The notes: a model not told the origin generated them from the letters alone. Shown: positions 31,561 to 43,989, counted from the first letter of the stretch. The stretch: DNA of 64,000 nucleotides from Hymenopus coronatus (GCA_030762935.1 CM060900.1:404773632-404837631); one strand, 5' to 3'. Numbers and translations: made by a program.

Positions 31561-32059
31561 TATTGGGGCCTAGTAAATGCAAAGCGATGCTGTTTATTAC
31601 ATGCCATTTTAAGCAGATTAAAATGTATAAAATAAAAAAACATGATAATATATAATAACAATCTCATGTGTGGCATACACATGACTTTATCTGCTTGCTC
31701 TCCTACAAACTCTCCTTTACGGCTGTTTATTCTTTTGTTTTTTGTTAATAGAGATATATTTTAAGTGTGCATTTTGTTATAGGTATAAACAATATCAAAT
31801 CTTTTTTATGCCAGCAGCTATGTGATGCTTTGAAATACCATTCTATCTGCAAGAACTTGAAAAAAGAAAAGAAAAAAAAACCTGAATGGTAATTTCCACG
31901 AAAGAAAATGTGTATGTATTTGAAAATTTTTAATCAATAACAGGGGGAATTTCGAAAATGGTTAACCCCATAAAAATATACATGACAAATTGTGAGCTTT
32001 AACAGGATCTACATTCTTTGTGTAGTAAGATTTTATCTATCTCTTATGGTTTTGATTAA

Positions 32060-33100
32060 AATGTCGAAGGTTTAAGATATTTTTATGACAAACAAAATGT
32101 ATAACTTGAATTTTCTGGGAAGAGCCTCTGAAGACCTCTTTATTCTAGATTACTTTTATATAACTTTTGTATAACTGGTAAACTGTAAGAGATAGACACA
32201 AACATAGTGCATAAAAATCTGATGTGTGCCAATCACATAATGTTCTTTAGCTGTTTCACAAACAAATTTTTCTAATAAAAGATTATTCTTTTATTTACGC
32301 CACATGAATCAAGATAAACATTAACAGAAATGATCCATTACTTGCTTTTTGGTAAACAGAAGGGAAATAAGGGAATACATTACGCCAAAGTGATGGTGAA
32401 ATTTGTTAAAAGTTGGTCAGTATGTGAAACAATTGATGTTCGGTTCTCTTTTATGGTCCCATTGGAGAAAAGTTAATTAGTTTAAAATTGAAACCAATAA
32501 CAAGGAATGTCTTAGAAACCGTCAGCTCTACATAAAAAAAAAAACAACAAAACGTATGTGACATAAATTCTCTGTTTTAACGAGATCTACATTTTATATA
32601 GTAAATTTCTGCCTATCTCTTGCAGTTTAACTGTTATGCAAAATTCTGCAAACCCCAACCAGAATAAAGAGCTCTTCAGAGGCTATTTCCAGAGAATTCA
32701 TAATACATATTTATATGTATAAAATAAAATATATGGTATTTTAATCAAAATCGTTAAGAGCCATTTTTGAGAAAATCAAAATTTTTGAAAAATGTTCTAT
32801 GTAAAGGGTAGTTGGGGCTGTGGGGATTTTCTTGAAAATCTTTGTGTCGCATCCTTAGAAGATACTAAGCTTAATACCATAGTCACCAGCTTTTATAAGA
32901 TTTGACTAATGCTTTGGCTTGTGTATTCTCTCATTTCTCTTCTATTTACAAAGAATCAAGTTTTAAGACAAATTCTGGTAATGTTTATCTTGATTAGCAT
33001 GATGTAGATAAAGGAATAATCTTTTGTAAAAAAAATTTGTTTGTAGAACAGCTAGAAAAAGTCATACAAATGGAACACATCAGATTTTTGAGACTGGTTT
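32060..33100 (+). repeat. 660-bp repeat, forward copy split by an inverted copy
   Basis: The left third of the repeat is at about 32060-32215 ('TTTTCTGG.AAGAGCCTCTGAAG', then 'TAACTGGTAAACTGTAAGAG'). The right third is at about 32880-33100 ('GTTTATCTTGATTAGCATGA' to 'GAACACATCAGATTTTT'). Between them lies a complete copy in reverse. The full repeat is seen at 45.64-46.29 kb and 54.78-55.45 kb. It has no reading frame and no clear inverted ends. Confidence 0.7.
32215..32885 (-). repeat. 660-bp repeat, complete inverted copy
   Basis: Read in reverse it runs from 'AGTATCTTCTAAGGATGC' (right edge) through 'GCCTCTGAAGAGCTCTTTATTC' broken by a few changes, to 'CACATCAGATTTTTATG' at the left edge. 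The order matches the 45.64 and 54.78 kb copies. The bases outside (CATAGTGCA left, CATAGTCAC right) are similar and may be an eroded target duplication. Confidence 0.7.
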
Positions 33101-33769
33101 GTTTGCTATGCATATCTACAAAACAAACCATAGCAACATGCAATTATGGTTAGGAAAACATGTAGATAGGAGTTAATAACTGAGTGATACAATGGGCTGC
33201 CAAGCTTTATTTAATAAAATAATAAAACGGCTTAATAACTTGAATCAGAATGGACAGTAAATATGATTAGGCAGAATGAATCAGTCCTATCATAGAAAGA
33301 AAAAAAAAAAAAAAAAACAAAACAAACAAACTGAAGTTTGATGCAAACTCACCACTTTACTAACTTTACAGGAAATATTCCATGTGTTTTTGCCATATTA
33401 ATTGTATTTGAATTATTTTTGGGTTAGAGTCTGAGCACCATAGGCTGCCTTTTCTTTACTACTGCTCATTATAAGAACAGTAAAGCTTCAAGAGTCAACA
33501 AATATTCTAACTTGTACAGTGTATAATATGACCGTTGAGTAGAATATAAGCCCAGTAGCTAAAATACCAATAACATTAATAAAATATATATTATAAAGTG
33601 TATAGCTTCAACAACATAGCTGTTTACTCGGTCCAAGTATGGCGGAATTTGCACATGCGCACTGAATTTTGGCGCATGGATACAGCAGAGTTTCCTTTCT
33701 GTATACTCTCTACTCTGTGATTTCGACCACAGTAAAAGAAAAAGGACACACGATTTGGATTTGCAGAAC

Positions 33770-34470
33770 TATTAAAAATAGGAACATGGAATGTGAGAGG
33801 AATATCCACAAAAGAAGAAGAATTAGTAAAAGAAATATAAACAATGAAGGTAAATATAACGATACTTACTGTAACTAAAAAGAAATTAAAAGGTACAGAA
33901 AAGATAGGGAAATAACTTTAGTATATAGTGGGGTTTCATTAAAATAAAGAGCAGCTAAAGGAGTAGCAATATTAATTGATGAAAAATGGACAAAGAGAAT
34001 TGAACATTATACTTTTATTAATGAACGAATAATACAAGTAACATTTAAGATCCCCAGAGGACATCTAATTGTTGTGGGAGTGTATAGTCCTGAAGAGGGA
34101 AAAAAGGAAGTTTTAGAATTCTATGAACAATTACAAGGAGGAGTAAATAAAAGCAAAATTCAATATATGATCATTGCTGGAGATTTAAATGCAAGAGTTG
34201 GGAAACAACCTATATTTAAAATTGTAGGAAAATTTGGAGAAGACCACATTAATGAAATTGGTAAACAATTATGACAATTTGCAACTTTTAATGAACTTAA
34301 GATAACAAATACATTTTTTAGAACAAAAGATGTTCATAAATATACATGGAATGCATGTGGTCAAAGATCATAAATTGATTATATTATGGTAAAAAAAGAA
34401 TTAATATCACAGATTACACATACTAGAGTCTACAGGGGATGTGATACATCCTCCAACCACTATTTAGTGA
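33770..34470 (+). pseudogene. RTE-like APE endonuclease
   Basis: From about 33775 the translation reads IGTWNVRG, the family's N-terminal motif (G-T-W-N-V-R). After several stops comes AAKGVAILID, the G-V-x/G-I box. The frame 34074-34274 reads VGVYSPEEGK, then IIAGDLNARVG, the G-D-x-N-A active-site motif. Further on are WNACGQRS and a D-Y-I-M segment, ending near the degraded S-S-N-H-Y (normally S-D-H). All the blocks of an APE endonuclease appear in order. At least five stops or frame changes inactivate it. Confidence 0.8.
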
Positions 34471-34486
34471 TATCAGAAATAGAATT

Positions 34487-36480
34487 ATGGAAAATATGGA
34501 AAAAATAAGGACAAACGGGGAACAAAATAAAACAGTTTTCAAAGTAAACATACTTCAGGAACCTAGTATCAGGAGACTTTATCAAGAAAGATTAAACATT
34601 TGCCTAGAAGATACAAAAGAAGAAGAACATATAGATAAAGAATGGTCCAATATAATTAAAGCAATCAAAGGAGCAGCAGAAGAAGCAATTGGAAGAAGAA
34701 ATAAATATAGAATAAAAATTGGTCTAAGAGTATGGAATGAAGAAATGAAACAAGCTATTGACAATAAAAATCAGCATATAAAAGGTTTCTACAAAATAAA
34801 ACAGAAGAATCAAGACAAAATTATAAAGAAAAAAGAAACATTGCAAAGGCAATTACAAGAAGAGGACATCAGGACTCATGGGAGAATTTTATTAGCCAGT
34901 TAGAAAACGACATACATGGTAGACAACAATTTGCCTGTAAAGTGATTAAGACGTTAACAAAACAAGAGAACGACAAAGTGAGAATAAACAATAAATCTGA
35001 AGAAAAATTGTTGAAATATTATAAGGAATTATGGTATAAATAAAAGAAAATGAAAGTCAGTAGAGGATAAAGTAATACTTACAACATCCATAGATTTAAT
35101 CATCGAAGAAGAATTACAATTATCTTTACAAAACATGAAAAATAGATAGGCTGTAAAGTACAGAGGAGATAAATTAAATGTAAGACTACTAAATTTATGA
35201 ACAAATATTGGAAAACAAGTAGAATTCCTAAAAGCTGGTACAATGCACACGTTATTAATATATTTAAAAAGGGCAAAAGAAATATATGCAATAATTACAG
35301 AGGTATAAGTCTCCTGTGCACAGATTATGAGTTGTATACAAAAATCATAAACAAACGTCTAAGTATAATTACAGAACCGTTATTATTAGAAAATCAAATG
35401 GGATTTAGGAAAGGATGATCCTGCACAGATAATATATTTTCTATTAACCAAATTATTGAAAAGAGAAGAGAATATAATTTAGAAACACATATAGCATTTA
35501 TAGATTTAGAAAAAGCTATTGATAAGGTAAGCAGAACTAGATTCTGGCTTATATTAGACAAAAAAGGATATCCAAAACAATTGATAGATGTACTCAGGAA
35601 TATATATCAAGAAACAAAAATTAAAATAGTTTTAGGAAATAGATGATTATCACAAGATATGATAATTAATAATGGTTTAAGACAAGAGTGTAGTTTATCT
35701 CTACTTTTATTTAATATCTATATGGACGATATCCTCTGAAAATTATAAAATGAAATACCATCAGGAATAAAAATAAATAAAAATAATGCCTTAAATATGC
35801 TACTCATTGCAGATGACATGATTTTAATACAAGACAGAGAAGATAGCTGCAAATATGTATGTACAAGTTACCAAAATTGATCCAGGATTATGGTTTAAGC
35901 ATATCAGTAGAAAAACCAAAGGTTATGTATGGCATTTATAGGAAAACATATAAAAAGATCAAAGATAATGTTAAACAATAAAGTGTTAGAACAAGTGGGA
36001 AAATTTAATTACTTGGGTTGTAATGTAACCTTTAAAACAAACAATGAAGAAATAAATAATAAAGTGAGTAAGTTCCAATATATTTGTGGAGTAATAGCTC
36101 TTACCTTGAAAAGAAAAACCCGAAAAGATACAAACCTAAAATTCTATAAGACAATGGTTGTTCCAGTTTTACTATATGGCTTGGAGACATAGACACTTAA
36201 AAAGAAAGATTGGAGCCAAATACAAGCAGCAGAAATGAAATATCTCCGAGCAGTAAAAGGATGCACCAGACAGGATCATATTAGAAACGAAGACATAAAG
36301 AAAGAATTAGACATATTTTCCTTAAAAGAAAAGATACAAATAAATAGAGAAAAATGAAAAAGCCATTTACAAAGAATGGATAACTTTTGCATTCCATTTC
36401 AGTCATACAAATATAAACCTCTAGGCTACAGAACAATAGGAAGACCAGTTAAAAGATGGGAAAAAATATGAGGCCGGAAC
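34487..36480 (+). pseudogene. RTE-like reverse transcriptase
   Basis: A helical linker (34487-34903) is followed by the polymerase. It shows HVINIFKKGKRN and NNYRGISLL (35250-35310), NQMGFRKG then a stop, IAFIDLEKAIDKV (motif A) and GLRQECSLS (motif B, normally G-x-R-Q-G). Motif C reads LLIADDMILIQD, keeping both aspartates. The thumb and connection region at 35929-36192 has FNYLGCNV, then VVPVLLYGLET. The C-terminal part (GCTRQDHIRNEDIKKEL ... GRPVKRWEK) is typical of RTE-like elements. Stops occur about every 60-90 codons. The enzyme would prime on nicked target DNA. Confidence 0.85.
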
Positions 36481-36505
36481 AGAAGAATTCTCCTAATTCA
36501 TGAAG

Positions 36506-36545
36506 AGATGATGATGATGACGATGATGGTGATGATGATGAATAA
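36506..36545 (+). repeat. (GAT)n tail of the LINE
   Basis: Repeated GAT units with a few changes form the 3' end of the RTE-like LINE. The reverse-strand H-repeat peptide is an artefact. Confidence 0.9.
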
Positions 36546-36549
36546 CCAT

Positions 36550-39055
36550 GGCTCCTACATTTTCAAAGTTAAGTAGCAAGGTATTACATAGCAGAGAAAT
36601 AATTCCAAATGTCAACTTCAAGGAACAGGAGGCAGCGACGAAGGAAGAAAATATGTGTTCACCTGAGTTCTCCAAAGGCCTGATTCTCGAAATCAACAGA
36701 CATTGTATATTCTTGTTACATCTCACCTGATGCTCATTGTTCATGGTTTCCATTATCTGTTATGCTACAAAACAGAATACCACATTTAAGATGTCACAGT
36801 TCGAATCTCACTTAGTATGAGTTACTTGGATAAGGTTTTTTTTCAGAGATTTCCCTTGTGCTGAGAAGACAAATGTCGAGTAACATAAAGCTCCTTGGAC
36901 CCTGAGATCATTTAACCAATTTCATCTATTGTCCAGGTTAAAGGGCATAAAAACTAAATTTTGAAAAAAGAAGAAAAGAGTACTGCAGGCCAGAACCACA
37001 ATATGTGTACAAACATTATGGTGAAGTGTGTGACAAATAGTATGTGATGCTTTGTAAACAAAGACAAACAGTGACAAAGTTTTGTCATAGGGGGAGACTG
37101 ATACATGAACTTGTACATGTTATATGCTCTTATTCAATTTTCTCATGCAATTGAATTTCAAAAAATTTGGAATTGTAGAAAATAAATTAGAAAGAATTCT
37201 CAACCAGGCTAATTCTGCAGAAAGTAGCAATAGCAGTGATGATGGCAATGACATTTTGTAATGGAGCAAACTGATTCATAATCTTATGCACATTATGCAC
37301 TCTTCTTTATTCGATATGCTCGTACAGTGAGTGAAGACAATGTTATGTCACTTATGGAAGAATTGGAGTCAGACAGTTGACATTGTTTTTATGTAATGCC
37401 CTTTTTACAGTGCTATTTGAAAATATATTATACATATATAAACGTAGTGTGATACAGTGCATAAGCGTTGACAGATTTCTTTTTTTGCTTTGACTGTGAC
37501 ATGCATTGCTCCAGGATGCATGCTGTTGACTGGTGAACTACTTATCTGATAACAATGGATATAAACTCTCTTTCTAGCTCTCATTAAGATGTTCGCATGT
37601 CAAGATCTGTTGCACCAAGTATAACAAATTAATATTTACCTGTGAAATGTTATACCTGGAATCTTCTTTGAAAGCATATTTGTGCAGACATATGTTGAAC
37701 AAGTTGGCATTTTGAAAATCCACTTAGCTCTCGCACAATGTCCATTAAAATAGCAAATCCACACACCAACTGCATATGTAAACAGCAAATACCAAGTTAT
37801 GTTTTGGTAGTCTCAATATGGTGGCAGGCACACTTCCAGCTTCTCTGCTTGTGGCTAGCGATGACTCATGTTACTCCTCATACTCTGGACCTATCAGTGA
37901 AAATTGATCAAAAATGTAAAATTTAGTTTAACTTATTATTACAGCCAATTGCCTAGGAGAATTTTCTTACAAATGTTTCTGTTACCAGAGTTAAAATGAG
38001 CGCAACTTAGGTGATAATTTAAACAACTCTAAATGAAGGACATAGCTATGCATTTGAGGCATTTTCTGAAATTTCTCTTTTCAAAAATTTTAGAAATATT
38101 TTGCAAATTAGCTACATACATGATAATCAGTTTCTGAATTATATATTTTAAGTAAAAATATATGCCTGTTTTTGTATTTCACATTTTTTTTTGAATCCTA
38201 TCAAATATGAGCCACCATATAACCTCATGCATTCAGATCTTTCATAGTGACAGTAAACCATATATTTCACATTTTTCTTAGTTAGATAATTTACTTCATC
38301 TTTTCAAGTTACAAACATCATACATATATAGTTACCTTCCTGGAGTTCCTTAATTTAGTATCATATAGAGTTAAATTAGTAAATTACATCAACTTACATT
38401 ATTAAGATCCTCTCTTTGGCAATTTTCCTCCCCAATTGCTTCCCTTACTTTCACTGTGTAGTTTCCTAATTGTTTCACAAATTCTTTCCTATTGTATCCA
38501 AAAAGTCTTAAGTACAATATCTCTGCCTGTAAGTTATCACTATCAAAATAGAACAAGTTGAGCTTTTAATATTACATAATTTATTTGCGTTTCTTTCATT
38601 GCCTAACTTTAGTCCAAACTCGAAATGAGTGAAATTTTTATGAGTAATTTTCAGGGCATTTTTCTCAGTTGTAATAGTTTAAACATGTTTCAGCATTTAA
38701 CATTCTCCATAAGATGCAATTTTAAGTTATTAGGGTGAAACTTAGGATGTGACTAACTAAATTCCTAACTAAAAATTCCTAACTAAAAATTCCTAACATT
38801 TTCTAACTAAATTTTGCTATGAGTATAAGGTGAAGATTATTACACCAAGCTCATCCAAGTTTGATAAGTAGGGTAGAGCAGGGCTATTGTTATAGAGTGA
38901 TAGTGATTAAATCACCTTTCCACAGAAACATTGAATTCAGACATGCATAAAGAAGAAATTCATAAAACAGTGGGGCTTTCCTGTTCACTACAGGTGCTAT
39001 CTCGTTCAAAGTTTATTCTGATAAAAGTTCACAGACATTTGCGACATATACATTC
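36550..39055. other. AT-rich stretch, nothing firm
   Basis: No transposon protein is visible. Short acidic frames near 37200-37260 and 37325-37380 (S/D/E-rich) could be debris of an acidic N-terminus but are too short to call. Block 38165-38290 resembles 24085-24170. Confidence 0.35.
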
Positions 39056-39062
39056 CTTTGGC

Positions 39063-39600
39063 TTAAAAACCAACTGAATTAACTGTGTTAAAACAAGGAC
39101 TAGACAATAAGTATCTTAGGTTGCAATACCCATAAAGAATATTTTCTTCCTCATTTTCCACAGCAATATGGCAAATGTCCTGTTCATCACTTGTGGGTTC
39201 ACTGATTTTTATCATTTGCAAGCATATTGCTCCTTTCTCCATGTTCATCCTGCGTTTAGCCACAAATTCTTCTTAATTTTCATCACAGGTGAGACAATTT
39301 GTAGCTGACCTCTCGGATTTCCAAAAATGCTGTGATGTGCAGCTAACCCACGACTAGCTAAATATTTAAGCCTTTCATCCAGATTCTTCTCCTCATTTTC
39401 AGTAAACATGGTAGGGTGCCCAATTGCTAGAAATGTATCTTCGTCTTCTACTAATCTATTTCTTGATTTTATTTCATTTATGCAGTTTTTAAGTGTGAAA
39501 AAAGGCTTATTGAAAACACCTGTTGCTTCTCTTAGGCTGAGGTCCCCTTGAAGAATACTCGAGACAAGGTGATCTTGTCTTTCCATTTTTTTACCTGGAC
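39063..39600 (-). pseudogene. Pogo-type transposase N-terminal (psq-like HTH) fragment
   Basis: The minus-strand frame 39245-39586 contains LSLREATGVFNKPFFTLKNCINE, which fits the pipsqueak/HTH block 'M-S-x-R-x-A-A-x-x-F-x-V-P-x-x-T-L'. It goes on with 'GHPTMFTENEEKNLDERLKY' and LASRG, the G-R-P-T-x-L-T-x-E-E-E-x-x-L region found before the DDE domain of pogo-like transposases. A second frame (39063-39263) may be the next segment. The catalytic DDE domain is absent. The family may be related to that at 59.1-61.0 kb. It could instead be a domesticated gene exon, but no splice sites were evident. Confidence 0.55.
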
Positions 39601-40163
39601 CATTGCTTTTATAAGTTTGACCATCTGAAATACATAAATATACAGGTTTTTCTCGTAACGTAAAAAATTATGAACAATTACAATAAATAATACAGAAAAA
39701 ATAAGTGAATGCAGCAACTACTGAGTGGAATAGCCGCAAATGCACTGTTTTAAAATTATGCGCCTTTACAGCAAAAGGACAAAAGGAAGTCAGCACTGCC
39801 CTCTAGCAGGACATGCAGTAACCTCTCTTCTGAAGCACACAAGTTTCCGTTATAACAAACTATCATTGCTTTACGCTCTATCCCTTATGCTCATGTGAAG
39901 AAATATTTATCTTTGCCAAAAAATGCACTGTGTTTGTTTACCTTCAAACGCTTTTCTTTTTATCAGTCCAAAACTGGAACAGTAACCATGCTTCTACACC
40001 AACTCACAGAAGTATAGCAAGTACAAGACAAGATGTTGACTGCGTTCAATACATGCGCAGTAACAAAATTTGTTATTTTGAGCAGAATAGCCCCATGAGC
40101 AAAATACCCTCGCTCTAGCCTATATAACTTTTGTGAAAGGAAAAACATACAATTAAACAATAA

Positions 40164-41907
40164 TCATTGTTTTAAAACCAATAAATTTAATCCATTGATG
40201 TACCACTTTATTGGAAAATTTTTTCCCTGAAATATCACTTTTTTAAGCACAAATTCCTCTGTCAAATACTTGCTAACAGCTTCGTTAGGATTTTCACCAA
40301 GATGTCTAGCTGTTGGATTTATTTCACCTGCAAATCAGTATTATGCTTGAGATGGGACATTAAATACCATATCCCACTTCCAGTCCTCGCAGATTTGTAA
40401 ATTATTATGACGGTAAACACTAACACTAGTTTAATTAAAATTACAATTTATTGTAAATTTTGTGATAGTTATGTGCTCTAATCACTGAATTTAATTAGAG
40501 GATCAATTTTTGTAACACTACATCACTTGCTGTTCTTTAAATGGAAGGCATGTTTCTGAAGCAATGTGCTTCTTTTGTCAATTCCCAATCGAATGCCGGC
40601 ATCGTCCATTGTGGTAGTTGGCCTTGACCTTTACCTTGGTGGTGATTGGATGTTTAGTAGGTCACCTGGTGGGATTTCAAAATTGAAAATGTGGTTTTTT
40701 GTTTTCCCAAACTTTTAACTCTGTCTTGCAATATTTTCTAGTATTTTCAGACTTCTATTATGATGTGTTGGTCTTTCCAAATATGCCATGCTACTCCTGA
40801 TTTGTCTTCATGCTTTATTTTTGTGTTCCTGAGGAGTTCTTTAGCTTTTATTTTTATGTTTCTTTTAGTTTTCTAATGCAGAGTTTTCACAGTCATTGCA
40901 TCTGAACTGATATAATCCTGGCTTGTTTTCATACCAGCTCAGATGCAATGACTGTGAAAACATGTCTTCCATTTAAAGTATAGTAAGTGATGTAGTGTTA
41001 AAAAAATTTGACTCAATAATTAAATTCAATTACTAACAGCAATGTCGGGTGGAACCAATATGTCAGAAGGCACATCACCATCCTCAAAAAATAATTGCAA
41101 AAGCCTTGCATTTTCCATTTTGTATGCATCAGCCATTGTTACTGTTCTGCCACTCATAGAATGATAAAAGTTAAGTGACTTCTAGGAGAAATGATTCATC
41201 TGAAGCTTTCTTTTAGCAATATGAGTTCAATATAGTCAGTGATAGCTTTTTGGGTCAGGGACATTCCTTAGTGACCTGGAAGACCAAAACAGATGATATA
41301 ATCAGTCCAATTGGTAATGCAGCTTGTAAAAATGCATTGCAAATGCTGATGATGTTAAGAGCCATCAAGGGGTAAGTCTACAATGACAGATGAACCTATC
41401 AAGTGCACAAATGGGTTAAAAGTATATTTTCAGCAAACTAATTCCCCAGTTCAATAAGGAATTTAAATATGAAATGTTGTTTAAAAACTAGGAAAATTGC
41501 TTATAAGGAGCATTTTGTATAATATAAAATAACATAAATTTGATTTTTCAAAATGCATAATCCAGGCACTACCAAACATACATGTATCAAACTTTGCAAC
41601 CACATTTCTTTATACTCGCATAACATGTGGTAAAAACTTAAAAACTCTCAGAAGATTATAAGATTTTGGGAAACTCACAGAAAAATCCCCATAAGGAATG
41701 CTTCCCTTCTCAAAGGGGCAAGTAATATTTCCACATTCTGTAACTGGCAATCCATCAGAGTTTGTTTCATAACATTTACTTCCTACTTCATGAATGCATT
41801 CCATGGCAATATTTCTTACTCGTTCAGAGTTTCACCCATAGCATCATTCCACCAACTCCAACCATGATTATTTCAAGTGCATCTTGTGTGTTGATCAGGT
41901 CATATTG
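40164..41907 (-). CDS. Three-exon gene model of unknown function, frameshift in first exon
   Basis: I infer a spliced gene on the minus strand. Exon A is 41907-41679 (acceptor CTACAG; donor TCT|GTGAGT). Exon B is 41181-41034 (acceptor TTTCTCCTAG; donor TTA|GTAATT). Exon C is 40327-40164 (acceptor GATTTGCAG; stop TGA). Junctions A-B (phase 0) and B-C (phase 1) keep the frame open. Fragments: MECIHEVGSKCYETNSDG and GNITCPFEKGSIPYGDFS in A, KMENARLLQLFFEDGDVPSD in B, NPTARHLGENPNEAVSKYL in C. Exon A needs one or two single-base shifts near 41820-41830, so this may be a pseudogene or a sequencing error. I recognise no domain. More exons may lie upstream. Confidence 0.45.
40487..41027. mobile_element. 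MITE with long inverted ends, inside the intron between exons B and C
   Basis: A 541-bp element whose first and last roughly 75 bases are inverted copies (both contain TAACACTACATCACTT and TTTAAATGGAAG). It is flanked by AATCACT (40480-40486) and AATTACT (41028-41034), a likely 7-base target duplication with one change. It has no reading frame. Inside is a perfect 23-base hairpin (40883-40905 with 40939-40961). Superfamily unknown; a duplication of 7-8 bases would suit hAT. Confidence 0.75.
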
Positions 41908-41909
41908 CT

Positions 41910-43385
41910 GTAGCTTGAAGCATGAAAGGTTACATGAAAATCACACATATTTCAATTCTATAGTTTGGCACTAATGTTTGAATTAGCTGATGCTTAATTA
42001 CATTTCCTAGAAACAATAATAAATAATATTAGTGGTGGCTATTAATTATATTAACAGTAATGAAGTAAAAATAACTATATACATTATTGGCTGTCATGAC
42101 TTATTTTCATTAGTGCAGCTTAGGAGGTGTTACAGTTTGGCAAATTAAATCAATAATTCTGACTCAAATATAATGAATAGACGTCAGAATAAAAGAATAT
42201 AAATGCTACAGAAATTATGGCTGGGACATCACAGGCACCAAACCACCCTTATCCCTCATAGTATCTGTTAGTTAAAGCATTTGCTAACAGCACTCACCAG
42301 TCCATGTTTATCTGCTATCAGTGAATTTTGACTATTGTTGCTTACATTCTTTGCATTGATATATGGTTTGAGTATGTGTCATTTATGGAAATTTTAGATA
42401 AATGTTAGAGTAGGTTAAAAGTAAGACTGGTAGTGTCCAGTGTAGCAAAGTATGAATTGTAAAGATCCTAGGAGTTTGAAAGCAACTGGATATGCTAACT
42501 AATCAAAACACCTACAATTTATGCTGAAAATAGTTCTAAGTGTTTCCACCAGGTGAAAATATGGAATATAAGCTATTAGAACATTTTTGGGCACAGGAAA
42601 GATCACATTCATGATAATGATGGTTCTACTATTCAATATGGGCTCCCAACTCAGCAAAATTAGCATCCATAACACAGAACGACTGACAGTTGCTTGCAGT
42701 ATCTGGTGAAATATCAGTGTTGTTATATTATAACATTATTATTACATCATTTTTATATTTTGTCACCACAATGTAACTGTGGTAGCAACACGCTTGGTAA
42801 GCTGTGAGAGGACACTATCCAAATCTTTTTGTTATTTTATATAACAATAAAGAAACTACATAACTGGAATTATGGAAGTGCACTTGGGTCAAGGTGATGT
42901 TGGACTGATCTCAGAAACACTGAGATTACATTTATTTATATATATATTAAATTTAGACACTACATGTTTTAGCAGGAAATTTATAATGGCGACCTGTGCA
43001 AAGGTTTCATGCACATGAGCTGTCTACTCAGAAGGCACAAAATAGTCTGGCTTGAAACATGGAAGTTTCATTCTGGCATCACATGTCTCGCACATGTGCA
43101 GTTACAGATTCCACACTACATGCTTCCATAATATTATCATGCTATCAAACCATTCTCAAAGCTTCTACCATATAATCCATTAAAATCAACATTTTCACCA
43201 ATAATGCCTAGTCTAACTCCACTAACCTTGGGAGCTCCTATTAAATATATGCACAATAAACTAACAAATCCCCCCCCCCAATGTACTACATCTTCCCTAG
43301 GCTGTCATTATTGACAACCTCTTAGATTAGCAAAAGCAAACAAGGAAAAAGTACAAGCGCTGTATATAGTCACTGTCAATGGTGT
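41910..43385. other. AT-rich stretch, nothing recognised
   Basis: No motif or repeat copy was identified. Upstream exons of the minus-strand gene model may lie here, but I could not support any. Confidence 0.35.
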
Positions 43386-43389
43386 AGCA

Positions 43390-43590
43390 GTTACCTCTAT
43401 TGCACAAGGTTGCATGTGCAAACCTGACAGAAGGCAGTGGATATTTATCAGACATAAAAATTCTTAGCATGGCTTTCTTTGCAAGGGAAGTAAAGCCATT
43501 GGCCCCATGTAATATTTATTTACACATTAAAGAATACCTTGAAATAAAAGGTCCCTGGGCTAAATTTTGTCATTTTCATGTCTGCAAGTC
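43390..43590 (+). repeat. tRNA-headed SINE, family D copy 1
   Basis: An eroded tRNA-like head is followed by the family body 'CATAAAAATTCTTAGCATGG', then 'GGGAAGTAAAGCCATTGGCC'. The same body order is found at 54.12 kb and, inverted, at 54.44 kb. Confidence 0.75.
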
Positions 43591-43989
43591 ATGATTTCAT
43601 CTTATGATGCCAACTATGGATGATGAGTTGTTCCCGTGTCACCATGTGTGCATAGTGGGGAACTTGCAAACTAGAAATTCCATTGATGAAGAAACCATTA
43701 TCAGAGAACAAGGCTCAAAATTGGGCTGTAGTGCCATATTATATAGATAGTGATACATAAAATGAGATAAGTATACGGTTCCAAGAAAATGTCAGTCTGA
43801 TATTACAGTCCAGCAAATGACATTTTGCATCTACAAAGCCTTTACATAAAGGTATTACCAGGCTGTATGTCTTCATACTTATCCAAACCTTGCAAAGTTT
43901 ATTCTTTCCACAACATTTCAGAAATGTTTGTGTACACTGATTTATGCACCATACTCAAAACTATTGTATACTGTCCCCATGCATACTAA

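Larger units (their letters stand above)
33690..36546 (+). mobile_element. RTE-like LINE, nearly full length, inactive
   Basis: A plus-strand non-LTR element of about 2.9 kb with an endonuclease, a reverse transcriptase and a GAT-rich 3' tail (36506-36545). It has one main coding region, as in RTE-type elements. It is broken by many stops but is almost continuous by similarity from the endonuclease start at about 33770. The 5' limit is not exact. Trinucleotide tails of GAT type are common in RTE-like elements of insects. No target duplication was identified. Confidence 0.8.

Noticed and set aside
36493..36753. Poly-histidine protein on the minus strand
   Set aside because: Antisense translation of the GAT tail of the LINE.
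37200..37380. Acidic S/D-rich short frames suggesting a piggyBac-type N-terminus
   Set aside because: Too short, no TTAA-flanked ends and no downstream transposase.
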